A stretch of 64,000 nucleotides of DNA. Source: Ceratodon purpureus (Eukaryota > Streptophyta > Bryopsida > Pseudoditrichales > Ditrichaceae). Location of the stretch: positions 13,952,041 through 14,016,040 of the forward strand of contig CM026428.1 in the NCBI GenBank assembly GCA_014871385.1, written 5' to 3'. Made by a program: the position numbers and the translations under genes. Under the pieces are notes generated by a model. It searched no databases, was not told the DNA's origin, and saw only the letters and a list, made by a program, of their open reading frames with translations. Of this stretch, positions 23,443 through 35,685 are shown piece after piece; the first letter of the stretch is position 1, and each line of letters starts with the position of its first letter.

Positions 23443-25471
23443 CATCTGTCAACTATAGGTGTGTCAACCTTAGTAGCAACTTCAACGTTTTTGACTCTGA
23501 ACCTCACGCTTTTGACACACTGTAGCATCACTCTTTTCTTTTGTCTGTTGTGACGCCCATGGCTCAAAATAGGAATAAAAAACGTCGAAGCTGCTACTAG
23601 TGCAACAAGTGCTTCCATGAATTGCCCCGTTGTATCATGCTTGCGCATGTATAATTCTGGAAGCCTAGTAGAATTCGATACATGCACAATTCCGCAAATT
23701 CTGATGGCTCCAATCATGGCAGTCCAGGTGGGTACTTATAGCCCAAATTAACATCAATGTGCAGTTATCTCAATAAGATTTTCAGCAGCCGTGTTGTACC
23801 CACATGATGATGCGAGAAAAATAATCACTTTGAATTGAAGTTCGCAGAACACAGCCTGCAAAGAGAGTCCTTTGCAAAGAACGTCTGAATGCATTCCCTT
23901 TCATTTATTTTGACACTTTCGAATCTGCAATAAGGTAGCAGTACCCATTCATGCCAGCGACCCATTCCTACCAGCTACAATTTGACCAGAAAGTGCCTCC
24001 TTGTGAACCTAAACTTGAACATAAGTGTATTGAAATTTCACTAGAATCAATGAGATGGAACCAATGAGATGGAAGCATTACCAAGTTTTGTCCACAGGTT
24101 TCTTCTGTCACTTCTGGGTAAGTCTAGAGTTATGAATAGGTGTCTACAACACCTTCACTTCAAAAATTTGTGTAAAATTGCTCTTACCTCCAAAAATTCT
24201 GATTCCAAGACCAAGCACTTCCTCTCCAATTTGCTAACACATTCATGATTTCACTTCATGCTCTTTGCACTCCCAGGTTCCCAAAATCCTTATTCTGGCA
24301 GGAATGGGTACTGCTACCTTAGCATTAAGAGGATTGCAGTGACCACCGTGGTAAACATCCTGGAATGAAGGCAAAGTGCCATCTGAATTAGGGCTTAGGG
24401 TTTAGGGTTTAGGGTACGGGGTGTTTACGTTATGAAAACATATTGGTGCTAGTTCTTCGGCAACTTCTAACAATTTTGAATTATCTTGTAATGTGTTGTT
24501 GTTGACAGAAGCTGCACTCCATTTGCTAAATAGGATTAATGGTTCCAGAAACTCGCTGCGGAGGTACATGTTTTTCCTGCATTTCCATAATAATACTATG
24601 AACTCTCACTTGTGCAATCGCATCGCTGAAATTGTATGGAATTTGATGATGGTTCTCTATGTTTGTCGAGTAGCAAGAATGGGCTGAAATCGCAGAATTT
24701 TGTAGTATTATGTAGTTATTTCTGTAATTATAATATCCAGAAACACTGAGCTGAAGAATTGGAAAGAGATTTGCTATTTGGAATTGAAGAACCATCAGTA
24801 TAATTCTGATGCTTCTGTAGAGGGGAAATTTGATGGGTAATCATCTTCTCAATTGAAAAATTATCTCCGATCAGTCCACTGCTTGTTGAGAATCCAATGT
24901 CATGTATTGTACAACGTTGATGAATTCCAAGTATACCGAAATATAAAGCATTCCAAACTTCCAATGACGTGGTTCTGAGCAGGAAGCCCATGCTTGGGAC
25001 CAACAATATTGTAAACCAAATTCATGAATCATTTTCTAGCCCTGCTTCCTTTTACCATATAGAATGCAGAAACATTCACAGGATCACAGCATCTCCACCA
25101 CAAGAGGTTGATGCTTTAGAAGATCCTGTGCAAGTTGACATCAAAATCCTTAAAGCAACCTCGTAGTCTGCGAGTGTGGACAATCTTTGACGTCACATAA
25201 TGTAAGAACCTGCACACTCTACTCATGATCTTGTCAATATTTCTCATGACAACCTTACAACTATTTATCATCTATGTGAGAATCAATCATTAGTCAATAA
25301 AATCCATAGTTTGCAACATTATGTTATATTAATGAGATATGACGTGAGAGACAAACCACTCTCACTAGCTTTAATAGAAATGACGGTGTAACTTTTATAA
25401 CTACCGTCATGATTAGCCTACCTTTAGATTTACATGTCCCTAGGTCCAGTTATTATGACAAAGTCATTACA
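23443..25471. other. Intergenic, with an interstitial telomere-like motif
   Basis: No gene is supported. Three near-tandem TTTAGGG-type units lie at about 24391-24415 (TTAGGGTTTAGGGTTTAGGG core), either an interstitial telomeric repeat or a telobox promoter element. Frames at 24493-25166 (both strands) have no recognisable domain. Confidence 0.4.
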
Positions 25472-25987
25472 TTAATGACCATGGATTCTAGCAGCAAAAT
25501 GAAGAACAAAGAAACAAATAAGGGCTAAATTAAAGAAGTAATAAAATTTCCAGAAACTATTTGAAATTCTACTAAAATTTAACGTTGGCATTGTTATCAT
25601 TGTAGCTTCATTATGTTGTGGAATGTCAACCACTACTTCTTTATGTTCTCTTTGAATTAGTAGATTGCGAGACATTTGATTTTGATGTTTTCTTGTTCTG
25701 ACTTGATTGTGAGATAATTCCTTTTGAAGATATAATAAGATTTGTGGTGATAGATCTGTATGGCAAATTTCACAATAGTGATAAAAGATTTGGCTCTCAC
25801 GAAGAGGATGATATCCCAACATTGGTCTTGAAAACCATTTATATATACATTTCCTATGAGCTTGACCAAGTGGACTTTTGCAATCACATCCCAATTGTAA
25901 AATAGGATCTTCTTCATCTGTTTCTGCTTCCCAACATATTCTACACAATGAATTTACATCATTCGATGACTCAATGGTAGATTCCAT
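25472..25987 (-). CDS. RING-CH (MARCH-type) membrane E3 ligase-like protein, paralogue 2
   Basis: Single-exon frame of 171 codons, clearly paralogous to the gene at 10848-11351. The C4HC3 finger is intact: C15-x2-C18, C34-x-C36, H44-x2-C47, C72-x2-C75. A hydrophobic helix spans residues ~144-164. The N-terminal ~85 residues are strongly conserved, with CRICWEAETDEEDPILQLGC opening the finger. The tail after residue ~125 is divergent, so the finger seems under constraint while the membrane tail drifts. The 5' flank is also shared with copy 1. The gene lies tail-to-head upstream of the F-box gene, with no sign of co-regulation. Substrate and expression are unknown. Confidence 0.7.
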   Translation of the reverse strand: MESTIESSNDVNSLCRICWEAETDEEDPILQLGCDCKSPLGQAHRKCIYKWFSRPMLGYHPLRESQIFYHYCEICHTDLSPQILLYLQKELSHNQVRTRKHQNQMSRNLLIQREHKEVVVDIPQHNEATMITMPTLNFSRISNSFWKFYYFFNLALICFFVLHFAARIHGH

Positions 25988-26427
25988 TTTGACTATAAAT
26001 TTGATTAATTTGTTATCTATAGTTAAATTTATTCTAATATAATAATTTTTTCACAAAAAATCGTATATAAAACCTACATATATAGATAATGTATAATTTC
26101 AAAATTATCATATTTATAATGTATATAAATCATTATCTTTTATTTTTCTAATATACTACTTTACTTTTTTAATCCAACTTTTACTTTAATATCATTACCA
26201 TTTGGATAGACACTAAGGCCACGATATTTAGATGTCAAAAGTAAAGGTATTCAAGATTCAAAACCACTGAAAATCAGAAACTGGAATATGAAAAGATTGG
26301 ACAATGAAAATTTATATCCAGTTCCTGCTATGAAATCTTACACATCTTCACTGTGCCAAAAAGAATATTCTTACAAAGATTCCCTCTCCATGGACCTCAA
26401 AGTTCCGCAACTATCAACAACTTTGAG
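25988..26427. other. Spacer between RING-CH gene 2 and the F-box gene
   Basis: 25988-26190 is the promoter-side sequence shared with the first RING-CH copy. 26190-26427 is probably the 3' UTR of the F-box gene. No further feature was seen. Confidence 0.45.
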
Positions 26428-27504
26428 TCACGCTGCCATGAAGATGTCGAGCTTCTTACCGACCATGCCATTGCCTTTGAATTCCGGGAACATCATCACC
26501 TTGCGCCATTTCTTCGGGGCTAAGTCGTAGACAAATCCTTTGACACGATCCACGAGAATCAGGACGCAGTCATCGGTAGCAGTGCTGGCGATGCTCTCCA
26601 TGCCATGGAAGCGTTCCGGCACTCGCGCAACCTCGACGTACTGGTGGGTGGCGAAGTTCACCTCTAGAATCAACACCTTGTCCTTGATGCATGCAACCAT
26701 GAAGAGACGGCTGCTGGTGGCGTGGAGAGAAGGCCTCACCATTTCGGTTTCGTGATCGGGAATGTCTTCTAGAATCTCCTCGATGGGGAGCTCCTCCATG
26801 CCGTTTGATCTGGTGAGGGTCAAGGCCATCAGGTTGTATGGAGCCCATCGATTGTTCTTTGACTCTAGAATGTAAAGCTTGCCGGACACAATTGCAGTCT
26901 CGATTTTGTCTGCTTGTAATCCGTATGGGAACCTCTCCGCTGTCCATGCGTTGCTCACGGAGTCGTAGATTCCCAATGGAGGTTCGAAAGGCATCCCTCC
27001 GAGGGCCAAGACTGCGACATGAAAGGCTCCTGTGCTTTGATTGCCTCCGAATACTAAAGCGTTCGAGCTGGCGCCGTTGAAGAGTTGATGCTCTGGAAGG
27101 GTCACACCCGTTCTAGTCTTGAGATCGAACACGGCAAGCGTCTTGAGATACCGCAAGAAGAGAAACCTCCCTGTCGCCGCAACAAGCTTCGGATTCTTGG
27201 ACTTGTAACCACGAATGTACGTCCGCCAAAACTCCTCATCACCTGTGAGAAACGATTGACTTAGCCGCTCCGGTATCTCCACACTGCCTGTGATAGAAAA
27301 GAAGCTCTGGGTGTGAAGGAACAAGCAAGCGTTTTGCACAGGAAGTTGGCCACGCAGCTCATCGAACTCGCTGGAGTAGATCCAATCCTTGAAATGCTTG
27401 TTGGTACATCGAAACCGAGCCAGCTTCACATGTGGCAGAAACGCCACCACTCTCTGTAATATCAGAACCGGCAAATTACCCCAAATGCTCTTGTCCATGT
27501 CCAT
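26428..27504 (-). CDS. F-box/kelch-type protein, intronless
   Basis: 358 codons, no introns. An F-box lies at residues ~7-45 (IWGNLPVLILQRVVAFLPHVKLARFRCTNKHFKDW, quoted in part: LPVLILQRVVAFLPHVKLAR). The rest resembles the beta-propeller-like C-terminal half of plant F-box/kelch-associated proteins, with repeated hydrophobic strands and motifs such as GIYDSVSNAWTAERFPYG and GKLYILESKNNRW. F-box proteins bring substrates to SCF (SKP1-CUL1) ubiquitin ligases; the substrate here is unknown. The start is the first ATG of a frame rich in GC third positions, unlike the AT-rich flanks. A second in-frame ATG lies two codons later. Codon quality and length argue for a functional gene. Confidence 0.85.
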   Translation of the reverse strand: MDMDKSIWGNLPVLILQRVVAFLPHVKLARFRCTNKHFKDWIYSSEFDELRGQLPVQNACLFLHTQSFFSITGSVEIPERLSQSFLTGDEEFWRTYIRGYKSKNPKLVAATGRFLFLRYLKTLAVFDLKTRTGVTLPEHQLFNGASSNALVFGGNQSTGAFHVAVLALGGMPFEPPLGIYDSVSNAWTAERFPYGLQADKIETAIVSGKLYILESKNNRWAPYNLMALTLTRSNGMEELPIEEILEDIPDHETEMVRPSLHATSSRLFMVACIKDKVLILEVNFATHQYVEVARVPERFHGMESIASTATDDCVLILVDRVKGFVYDLAPKKWRKVMMFPEFKGNGMVGKKLDIFMAA

Positions 27505-29084
27505 CGCTCCTCACGTCCACAATCTGCACATCCCCCAGATCACCAACTTCATCACACCCATTAACCCCTCCACCAACTTAAACCCTCATAAACCCTCTTA
27601 AACCCTGGGCTCATAAACTCTGTCATCGACCAAAAACTTCATCAACAACAGGTTACAACATGATTCTCTCTTACAAAATGTAACATTCGGTTGGTGAGCA
27701 AAACTTCTAACAGATAGTACACTTCTTAAACTTCAATTCCTGAGGCTTGATCTTAGCATACTCTTCACCATCCAAACTAGATAGAGTGGCGCTAATCAGT
27801 AGCAACTAATCACAGAACATGGCTAATCTGTAACAACTAATAAGAGAGAGTTGAGAAGATAGCTCTCGGAGTCTTACAAAGTTTTGAGACCAGTCCCACA
27901 GATGGCATAAGCAAATGCCAACCATATACAGATCTGGGCTTCCAAGGACCGATGTGCTTGTGAGTTCAGAAGCCAGGAACAGTTGAGAATGAAATTGTAT
28001 ATTCGGCTGCTGTGGATCAAGTTCTGGGCTTGAATTATGGGTTGAGAGTAGTAAAGAGCGCCGGCGTGCCGTGGAGAGAGTTTAATCGTGGGCCGCCCCA
28101 TTTTAGATCTCTTTGTCCTTTCGGGTGATCAGTTTTGGATCAATGATCTGCATTTATACAAGTTACTGCGCATGATTCAATTTTAGTGTCCAACTTGCAC
28201 TTTCTGTATCCAAATTATAAACTTGAGTCAGTGATCTGCTGGTATGACGTTGCTATTAAGTTACTGAGAGAATTGCAGTAGATTCTCGATCATCGTCACA
28301 GCGTCGCAGTAACAATATTAGCTAGATGATGATGCGGCTAGAGTTATGGGTTCGTTAACCACCAAGAATAAGGAAAGAAATCCGGTTAGTGTTCCATCAA
28401 TCGGTGGAGAGGGTTGTAGAAGTGTACTTCAAGCTGCACTGCAGTGTCGAAGAAGAGCCTGCAGAAAGAGCAGGAGAATCTCCAAGAGCTGAGAGACTAC
28501 GATGAGTCATTTTCCATGACCGGCCATCGACTAAAACTCACTCAGTAGCTCGTATTTATCTTTAACCTCCGAGGACGCTAAATCTGTGCAGACCACATCG
28601 CTCCTTTCCCCTCCTGAATCAGGACATGAATTCTGCTGGGGTAGGTGGGTCTAAGAAATCGTTGAATTCAATCACAATTGAAGCAAATATGACACATGTC
28701 TCTAATTTAGAGATTTATAACTCGTGATATAAGACAGGATGCAAATTACTCAGAAACATGGAAGAAGAGCACGAGTGCAAGACTGGAAGGGACTTCTGAA
28801 CATACAAAGTGTCAAGACAGCAGTTTTGCAGGTTGCCGGTATCGTAGTTCTCACGAACTAGGCAAAAATGAGACCACGATTTAGTAAGTGTAATAAAAAG
28901 TATGATACAAAACTATAAGTAAAATAACAGCCTAATGTAAGCATTCCCAATATTTTTGGAAACATTTTGCTATAAGCCTGACAGCTGATCTGCAAATAGA
29001 CACTGCATGAATCACTATATTCCCAACTACGAGAGATTCAAACGCGTGAAACTGAGATGTACGGGAAAATGCGTATAAAGCTAC
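27505..29084. other. F-box gene promoter side and CALS 3' flank
   Basis: 27580-27606 holds three AAACCCTC/AAACCCTG telobox-like units about 80-100 bp upstream of the F-box start. 27610-28900 contains no supported gene: the frame at 27874-28101 minus has no motif. The last few hundred bases before 29085 are likely the callose synthase 3' UTR. Confidence 0.4.
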
Positions 29085-32000
29085 CTAAGCAGTCCGATTC
29101 GGACGATTTCCACTCAGAATTAGGGAGATTTCCAAACCACGACTGAAGGCCTGGTTAAAGACGAGTCGGGTCTGGAAAGTGGAAACGAAGGGGAACCAAG
29201 ACAAGAAGGCAATAGGTATAAATATGATCAATGCCATGCATGCATCATAGACACGAGCGATTTCACGTACTGACTTCCAAATCTGCAACTGCTCCATCAA
29301 AGGGCGTAACGCAATGGCAATCTGTAATACAGGAAAACGAAGTTATAAATCTTAGTCAACTACTTAGATACCTCAACAATCAATCTATTCATGCAGTAAG
29401 AGATATCGGTAAGATAAATTCAAACGTAGGACATTCGGAATGACAGTGTCTCAGCCTCCATCCCCCGCAACTGAATATGATCTACAACATTCTTACATGT
29501 AGAGGAAGACAGAAACAGCTCATCACCAAAACAATTTAAAGGAGATATAAGAAAATGATTAAAAACCGCAACTCTTAATCACCAACAACGTCAATGAGTA
29601 GGTACAGAAGTGACGTACTGAGAGAAGACCCCAGCCTGTGGGAACCAACGCCAACGCAACAGCGAAAACATCACCAACAGTAAGAGGAGAGAGAACAATT
29701 GCAACGATCAATCCCGCCAAGAGGCATGTAAACAGTAGTCCTTGGAACAATCGAACAGCTAGCTGAAAATTTGTTGATGCCTTCTGGCTGACTGTGAAAA
29801 CCTGAAGATCGAAACCAAATGAAAATCGCTTGGTGAAAAGGTTTACGTGAATAAAAAGGAATAAACAAAAGGCTCTGACTGGAACCATTTATGCACTGAT
29901 GCATCAATGTTCAATCAGTGTTTTGAAAGCCACAATCAGTGTGTATTCACCATGCGTGCTCACTTCACTGAAAGAAAAAATGAACGCTCGAGCATTCCAT
30001 TGCTTGAAAGCGAGTACAGGAGCAACGGACACACAGTGCATTTCAAAATTCAAAGTCAGGGTTCTGCGTTCACCTTGAATATGATCACCAATCCAAGTAG
30101 TACGAGCCAAGAATAAACATACACCTGCAGTCCGAAAATTCTATTAAAAACATTCGAAAACAAAAAGTGCAATTGGATGATCAGGTGCGGTGTTAAGGCA
30201 GAAGACTTCAAACGATCAATTGCACGAACATACCAATCCAAAGTCACAAGACCCGGCCAGACAAGCAGGCATTGATTTGCAAGACCTTATCAATAATTAT
30301 GGATTTGTATTGCGGAGTAGAGGAAAGTAGGCATTTTCTCGATTGGCCTCTGTAAAACTGATTTCACCCACATACGTGCTTGTCGGGCATGTGCGCAGAG
30401 ATCATGTTTGTACTACTCGAATAAATATACTAGACAAGAAAATTTACCAATTGCATCCAAGATCTTGAAGTATATTGCTTCAGACGTAACGGAACACGTC
30501 TGAAGTCACTGATGTGTTAGCAGAACAAAAATTTAAGACTGCTAATTTGGAAACACTAATTCGAAAGCATCGTGGAAGGATTAGATATTAAATGCTCACC
30601 AAAATACTGCTGCTGCCCCTCGTCACAGACAAGGAATAGACAACACCATACTGGAACAAGAAGAAGCGTAGGGATAGCACGACCTCCCAAAATCTCCCTC
30701 TCAATGTACGGATGTGCTCCTGTCATACACATAACCAGCAACGTGAATCATCATAATTACCAACATTAATCCGAGTGTTTCCAGGAGCCAATAGATCATG
30801 CTCCAAAAAACCATATTACGATCAAGAAGTCATCTTACTTGCTCCTCCATCCACCAAGCTTCCCAGCTGTACTCAGTTTTCACACCTACTCCTCCTTTGT
30901 AGAACAACCACTTAGTCCAGTCGTCGAAATCCTCAACCGTCCTGCAGCCGAAATTCTCAAAATTTTCAGGTTTTATGATTCAATTTGAACTTACAGCACA
31001 ATATCCTCTTTTACAGAATCCCATTCATCATTTGATTAAATAAGTCACAAACGGAAAATCATGATTACAAGAAAGGAAGGTATGCACTTACTTTTGCCAC
31101 TCAAAACCAGAGGGATTAAAGATGTACGGTGCAAACAGCCACGAGAGAGCTAGGAACCAAGAACTGAATGTAAGCAAGATGAAAGTAACCGAAGTCCGAT
31201 TTTGGGCTCCATATGCCAAGTACACGATCAAAAGCATGATAACCTCCAAACTGTGCAGAAGAACACCCTTGTGTTAGAAGAGTAATCAAGATGAAAGGTC
31301 ATAATTTGTAAAATATTTTGAAGTACAGTATGAATGAACCATACGGAGCATTCTGGTTCTGTAAGTTTTCGGAAGCGTGTTTTTCCTCAAGCATTTACTT
31401 TGCTATAAGCGGTCCTATTTAACATATCTAGAATTCAAACGTCTGGAGTACAAAACGAATAAAAGTATGTGAAATTTTGAAAAAGTTAGCTTATGATTTG
31501 TAAACAAACTGGAATACATGCGTTCATTGGTATAGGTGATAATATGCTTTTGGAAAAATTAGAACTTTGAAAGTACGGTATTACATTTCGAACCCGATAA
31601 AAGAAAAATTCACTTAAAAAAGCTAATACTTCGTATGTTTTGTATATATTTTTAAAAGAGTTTCAATTTTTTTGTTTCAAACATGGTATTAAAATGTTTG
31701 ATAATAGAAATGGGTGGACCAACCACACAATGACAATCGAAAATTCCAGCTCCATAACTCTTACGGAAAAGCAACTACAAATTATTCTTTAAAGCCTTAT
31801 CTTATATTAGACCTTTGCAAGTCTGCTAATGAAGACAAGGGTAGGAGATTTCTGAGTTAAGTATTATTTCTCCTCAGTTTTGATAAAACATCTTGAGAAT
31901 CTATCAAAATACCAATCTTTACACGGTTAGATGCTGTGTCGTTAAATTAATGATTTCCTAAATACTTCAAAAATTCCATTAGAACTCCCCAGAGTGAAAG

Positions 32001-35000
32001 AATTTTTCTACATATAATTACTATCTAATTAGAAGACAATTATGGCATTGCAGAAACAAGCGTCGCATTTTTCCACTTGCAGAAGACGCTTTGATAATTT
32101 AGAAGACAACCAAAAATGTAATGGATTCTCACATAAGCGCTGTAAAACATAAGAAACAGTAAAGAGACTTACGCTTTTGTAAAATGACTCCGTGAGAATA
32201 AACGGTAATTTTCAGCGTATTTTATGTGCGTAACCACAAATCCTCTCCCAGTGGATCGATACTGTAACAAATCAAATCAAATCTGGAAATGAGCCCATAC
32301 GAAATAGTATCTAAGAACACTGCCCAACGTGATGCCAACTGACAAAATTGATTGAAATGACTATCTGCAGATACATGAATACGACTAAAAGGAACACACC
32401 CTGGTAAACTCATATCAGAAGGATTATTAGGTCAATTTACTTTTAAAGTTAATTTCACACGTCATTATTGAACTTGATTCAAGAAACTTGTTGAAGAGAA
32501 AACTCAACTACTGGAGTAGATTTATCTTTCTACGCATGTTGAATCCGGTCAAACAATTTAGTCTATAACGCACTAATACTGCATAAACTGAAACACTGCA
32601 TGCGAACATACGGACACAAAAATTTGGTATAGCAACAGAAACAATAAAAGAGATCTAGACGCTATCATAAACGATGACAAGTGACATCTACTACCTTGGC
32701 GCCGCCGTGAAGAATAGTACGCCCAAAGTAGTGAGTTCGTGTTCCCAAGGAAAATGTAAAAAACACCGATGCCAGTTGCAGCTGCATTGTACAGAAACTG
32801 ATGATGGCCTGAAACCCTCCAACCCAGTCTCGTCAATGGCAGAAGGCCTAGAATGGATTTTTACTGTCAACTTTAAAAAACTAACATGAAATTGATTCTG
32901 GCAAGATAATCGACAGCAATCCAAATAAGAATAGAAGTAGTACAACATTGATTTTACTTACCTTCAAAATGCCTTGCTCGAGTATGAGATTCACAATCAT
33001 GGGTACCGCAGTGAAGATACCAATCTGAAACAGAAACTGGGTGTTGAGTGCTGCTTGCAGTGAGGCATTTTGCAAAATGTCGGCGTTTATCTTCAAGGAA
33101 GCATCCACCCCTGAAAGAGCCTGTATCCGATTAAGCCAATAGTGAATACAATGTGAACATGCTAGAAAAGCACTTAAATGTGATCTGTTTAAGAGAAAAA
33201 GGTAGATGTGATAATCAGTTTGATGCATCACAAAGACAAAACTGAATATAAGGCACCACGAGCAAAACCAGAAGAGACCATCATCAGAGGACACATTTAC
33301 GGCAAACCATTAGATTACAGTCCAGAGAATAAGGACGGAGCCCAAAGTTCAGTGACAAGAGATCTCACCAGGTATGCTTTACCGTAAAGAAAAACATAAA
33401 GGGTCAAAACGGTCAACTGCGTCACAAACCATACCACTGTCAGTAGTTCCACACACCCTTTATAAACAGCAAGACCAAAAACAATGACAAATGAGTCATA
33501 ACTAAAAACTAAAAGCTACACACACGAACTGATCTCAGCGTTTGATTCTGTCTGGCAGTCAACGTTGAAATTTACAAGGTAAATCGTACTGGATGGGACG
33601 TACCATGGTAGTTACGTAGAAACCAACAGATGTGTGGAAAAACGACAGCATGCGAGGAAAATCAAGTAGCTGGCCCAATCTATACACATCGCGACTCAAA
33701 GTCTGTTCACCGTTTCCACTGGCCACCTTGGCCTCAAACAGGGCAATCTGGTTCAATCCGACATCTCGGCCCTTTCCAACCTATATCAAAAATATGTAGA
33801 ATTAACTAAGATTGCCGTTGCGCCGGCTTAATTTCAAAAATCCGGCTGATTAATAGCTACAACTATCAGATTAATGTCAACTTTGATAAAGCCAACCAAG
33901 CAGCAACATTAAAAGCACAAGCAATACAAGAATTGCTAAACCCTCTCTGTGGTTCCAACCTGGATATACTCATGGTGTGTAACATTGCCAAGCCTGAGCG
34001 TAGTATTGAAACCTGCAAATGCAGAATGGTTCAATAGCAAATAGTTTCACATGACAGCACAAATAGTTACATTAGAGTTAATAGAACATGAATAATGGAG
34101 TTATGGAAAGTGTAGCTTGAAGCAAATAATTAAAATAAAGCGAAAACCACTAGAATGCTTGATCCAATTTAATATCGTTTGCTTGATCCAATTTAATATC
34201 GTTTAATAATTTAATAGCATCCTGCTTAAAAGTAAACTTGCCGCAGTTACGAAGTGTTAAATAGTCACGAAACCTGCAAAAATATCTTCACTCAAATTGA
34301 TGCCACGTGACGATTTACTGATCCCGCCCCTGGTTATGTGAAATACCCTATCGAACACATCTGGGTGACCATAGTGCATTCTCACTCTACACATTGGCAC
34401 CAGGAACATGTTGTCAATTTCTATGACGCAACCGTGACCAGTTCAAACACTTCTTTCGAACTTAACCCAGAAGAAAATAGAAAGTGAAACTACACATAAG
34501 TATTCCAAGTGATTAGAGAGAAAACATTACAATCTGCAATAGTTTAGGTTAAAAGAAGATCATAAATAGCAGTAATAATTATTATTTTATGCATGGTATT
34601 CATAATCAATTGTCAACACAGATCGAGAATTGTAATGCAAATGAGGAACTTACTTGAGAGGTCTTGCAAGCACACGTTGACCAAGCGTTACAAAGCTACT
34701 CTCCTGCATTGACATGAACCAAGCCAACGAAGACACACTGCAAGAACCACAAGCGCTGGAATAAGCAAACAAGATTCTTGGCCAGGGACAGCAGGATTCA
34801 TTAACTATTAAACCTTAAACATAACATGCAGTACCACATAACGTGCAGGTATGTCGAGCATGCTCAATTAATCTCGTCAGGACTACCAAAACGAGCATAC
34901 GGCATACTGAAACATTGAACTGAGGACACGTACCTTCCTGTGAAAACATGCTCACGAACGCCAAGGATGGTAGGGCGGTGCAAGCCATGAGGCTGGTTAA

Positions 35001-35685
35001 ATTCTTCTAGCAGATTTCGCATCTTAAATGCTTCCTCCATAAAGTTATCCTGAAATAATCACAAAATTTGAAGTTCCAAACCAGCGTCTGGCAGATAATT
35101 CTAGGTTCTGACAAATCATTTAGTGAAACATCATGAGTCAGAAACCCCAATATCTTGCACTCAAGTGGAAAATACTAACCTGGTTCATATCAATGGTTTG
35201 TAGACAGTCTCCACGCGTGAATATTATAGCATGATTCTGATTTTCAGGTTTTCCTTCTCCGAGCTTTATATCCCCAGGGAGCTTTATCGAATACACTTCC
35301 TGCACACAGATTTAGCAGTTATTACATGCTGAAGCCGACGCTTTCAAGAGTCCCAAACCTTGAAGACCATCACTTTCGCAAAACCAACATTTAATCTAGT
35401 CTACATTATACCTAAATTACACATGATAAAGCTTGTGAGTGCTTCCTCTCAAACTTTGACAATGAGCTTGCCAATCGCGGGACACAATATCGGAACAGGT
35501 GTAGCAATATAGTACAATAAAACGAAAGATAAAGTTCAGAGGTAAGATCAACATAGACTAGTACCTGATCTTTTTGCGTTGGATCAGATTTGTCAACTTT
35601 GCACAATTTCGAGTAGTAAGAGGGTTTCTTCCCCTTTCGACCGCTCTCTACTACATCTATGTAGGCCACCCGCAATGAATCATAC
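29085..35685 (-). other. CALS: CALS exon map, exons 35-51
   Basis: Exon 35 35565-35685; 36 35180-35299; 37 34934-35049; 38 34654-34737; 39 34274-34386; 40 33960-34012; 41 33604-33780; 42 33369-33416; 43 32962-33120; 44 32695-32808; 45 32173-32261; 46 31092-31250; 47 30839-30941; 48 30600-30719; 49 30074-30124; 50 29619-29801; 51 29085-29321. Exon 42 (48 bp) uses the acceptor GACGCAG, which restores the family LTVLTLYVFLYG. The intron between exons 45 and 46 is the longest coding intron (~920 bp) and is AT-rich. The stop is TAG at 29085-29087. Confidence 0.85.

Noticed and set aside
23442-23717. 91-codon minus frame
   Set aside because: No domain, no splice support, and no conserved-looking motifs; left as intergenic.
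26570-26947. 125-codon minus frame inside the F-box gene
   Set aside because: Out-of-frame shadow of the 358-codon F-box gene; no domain.
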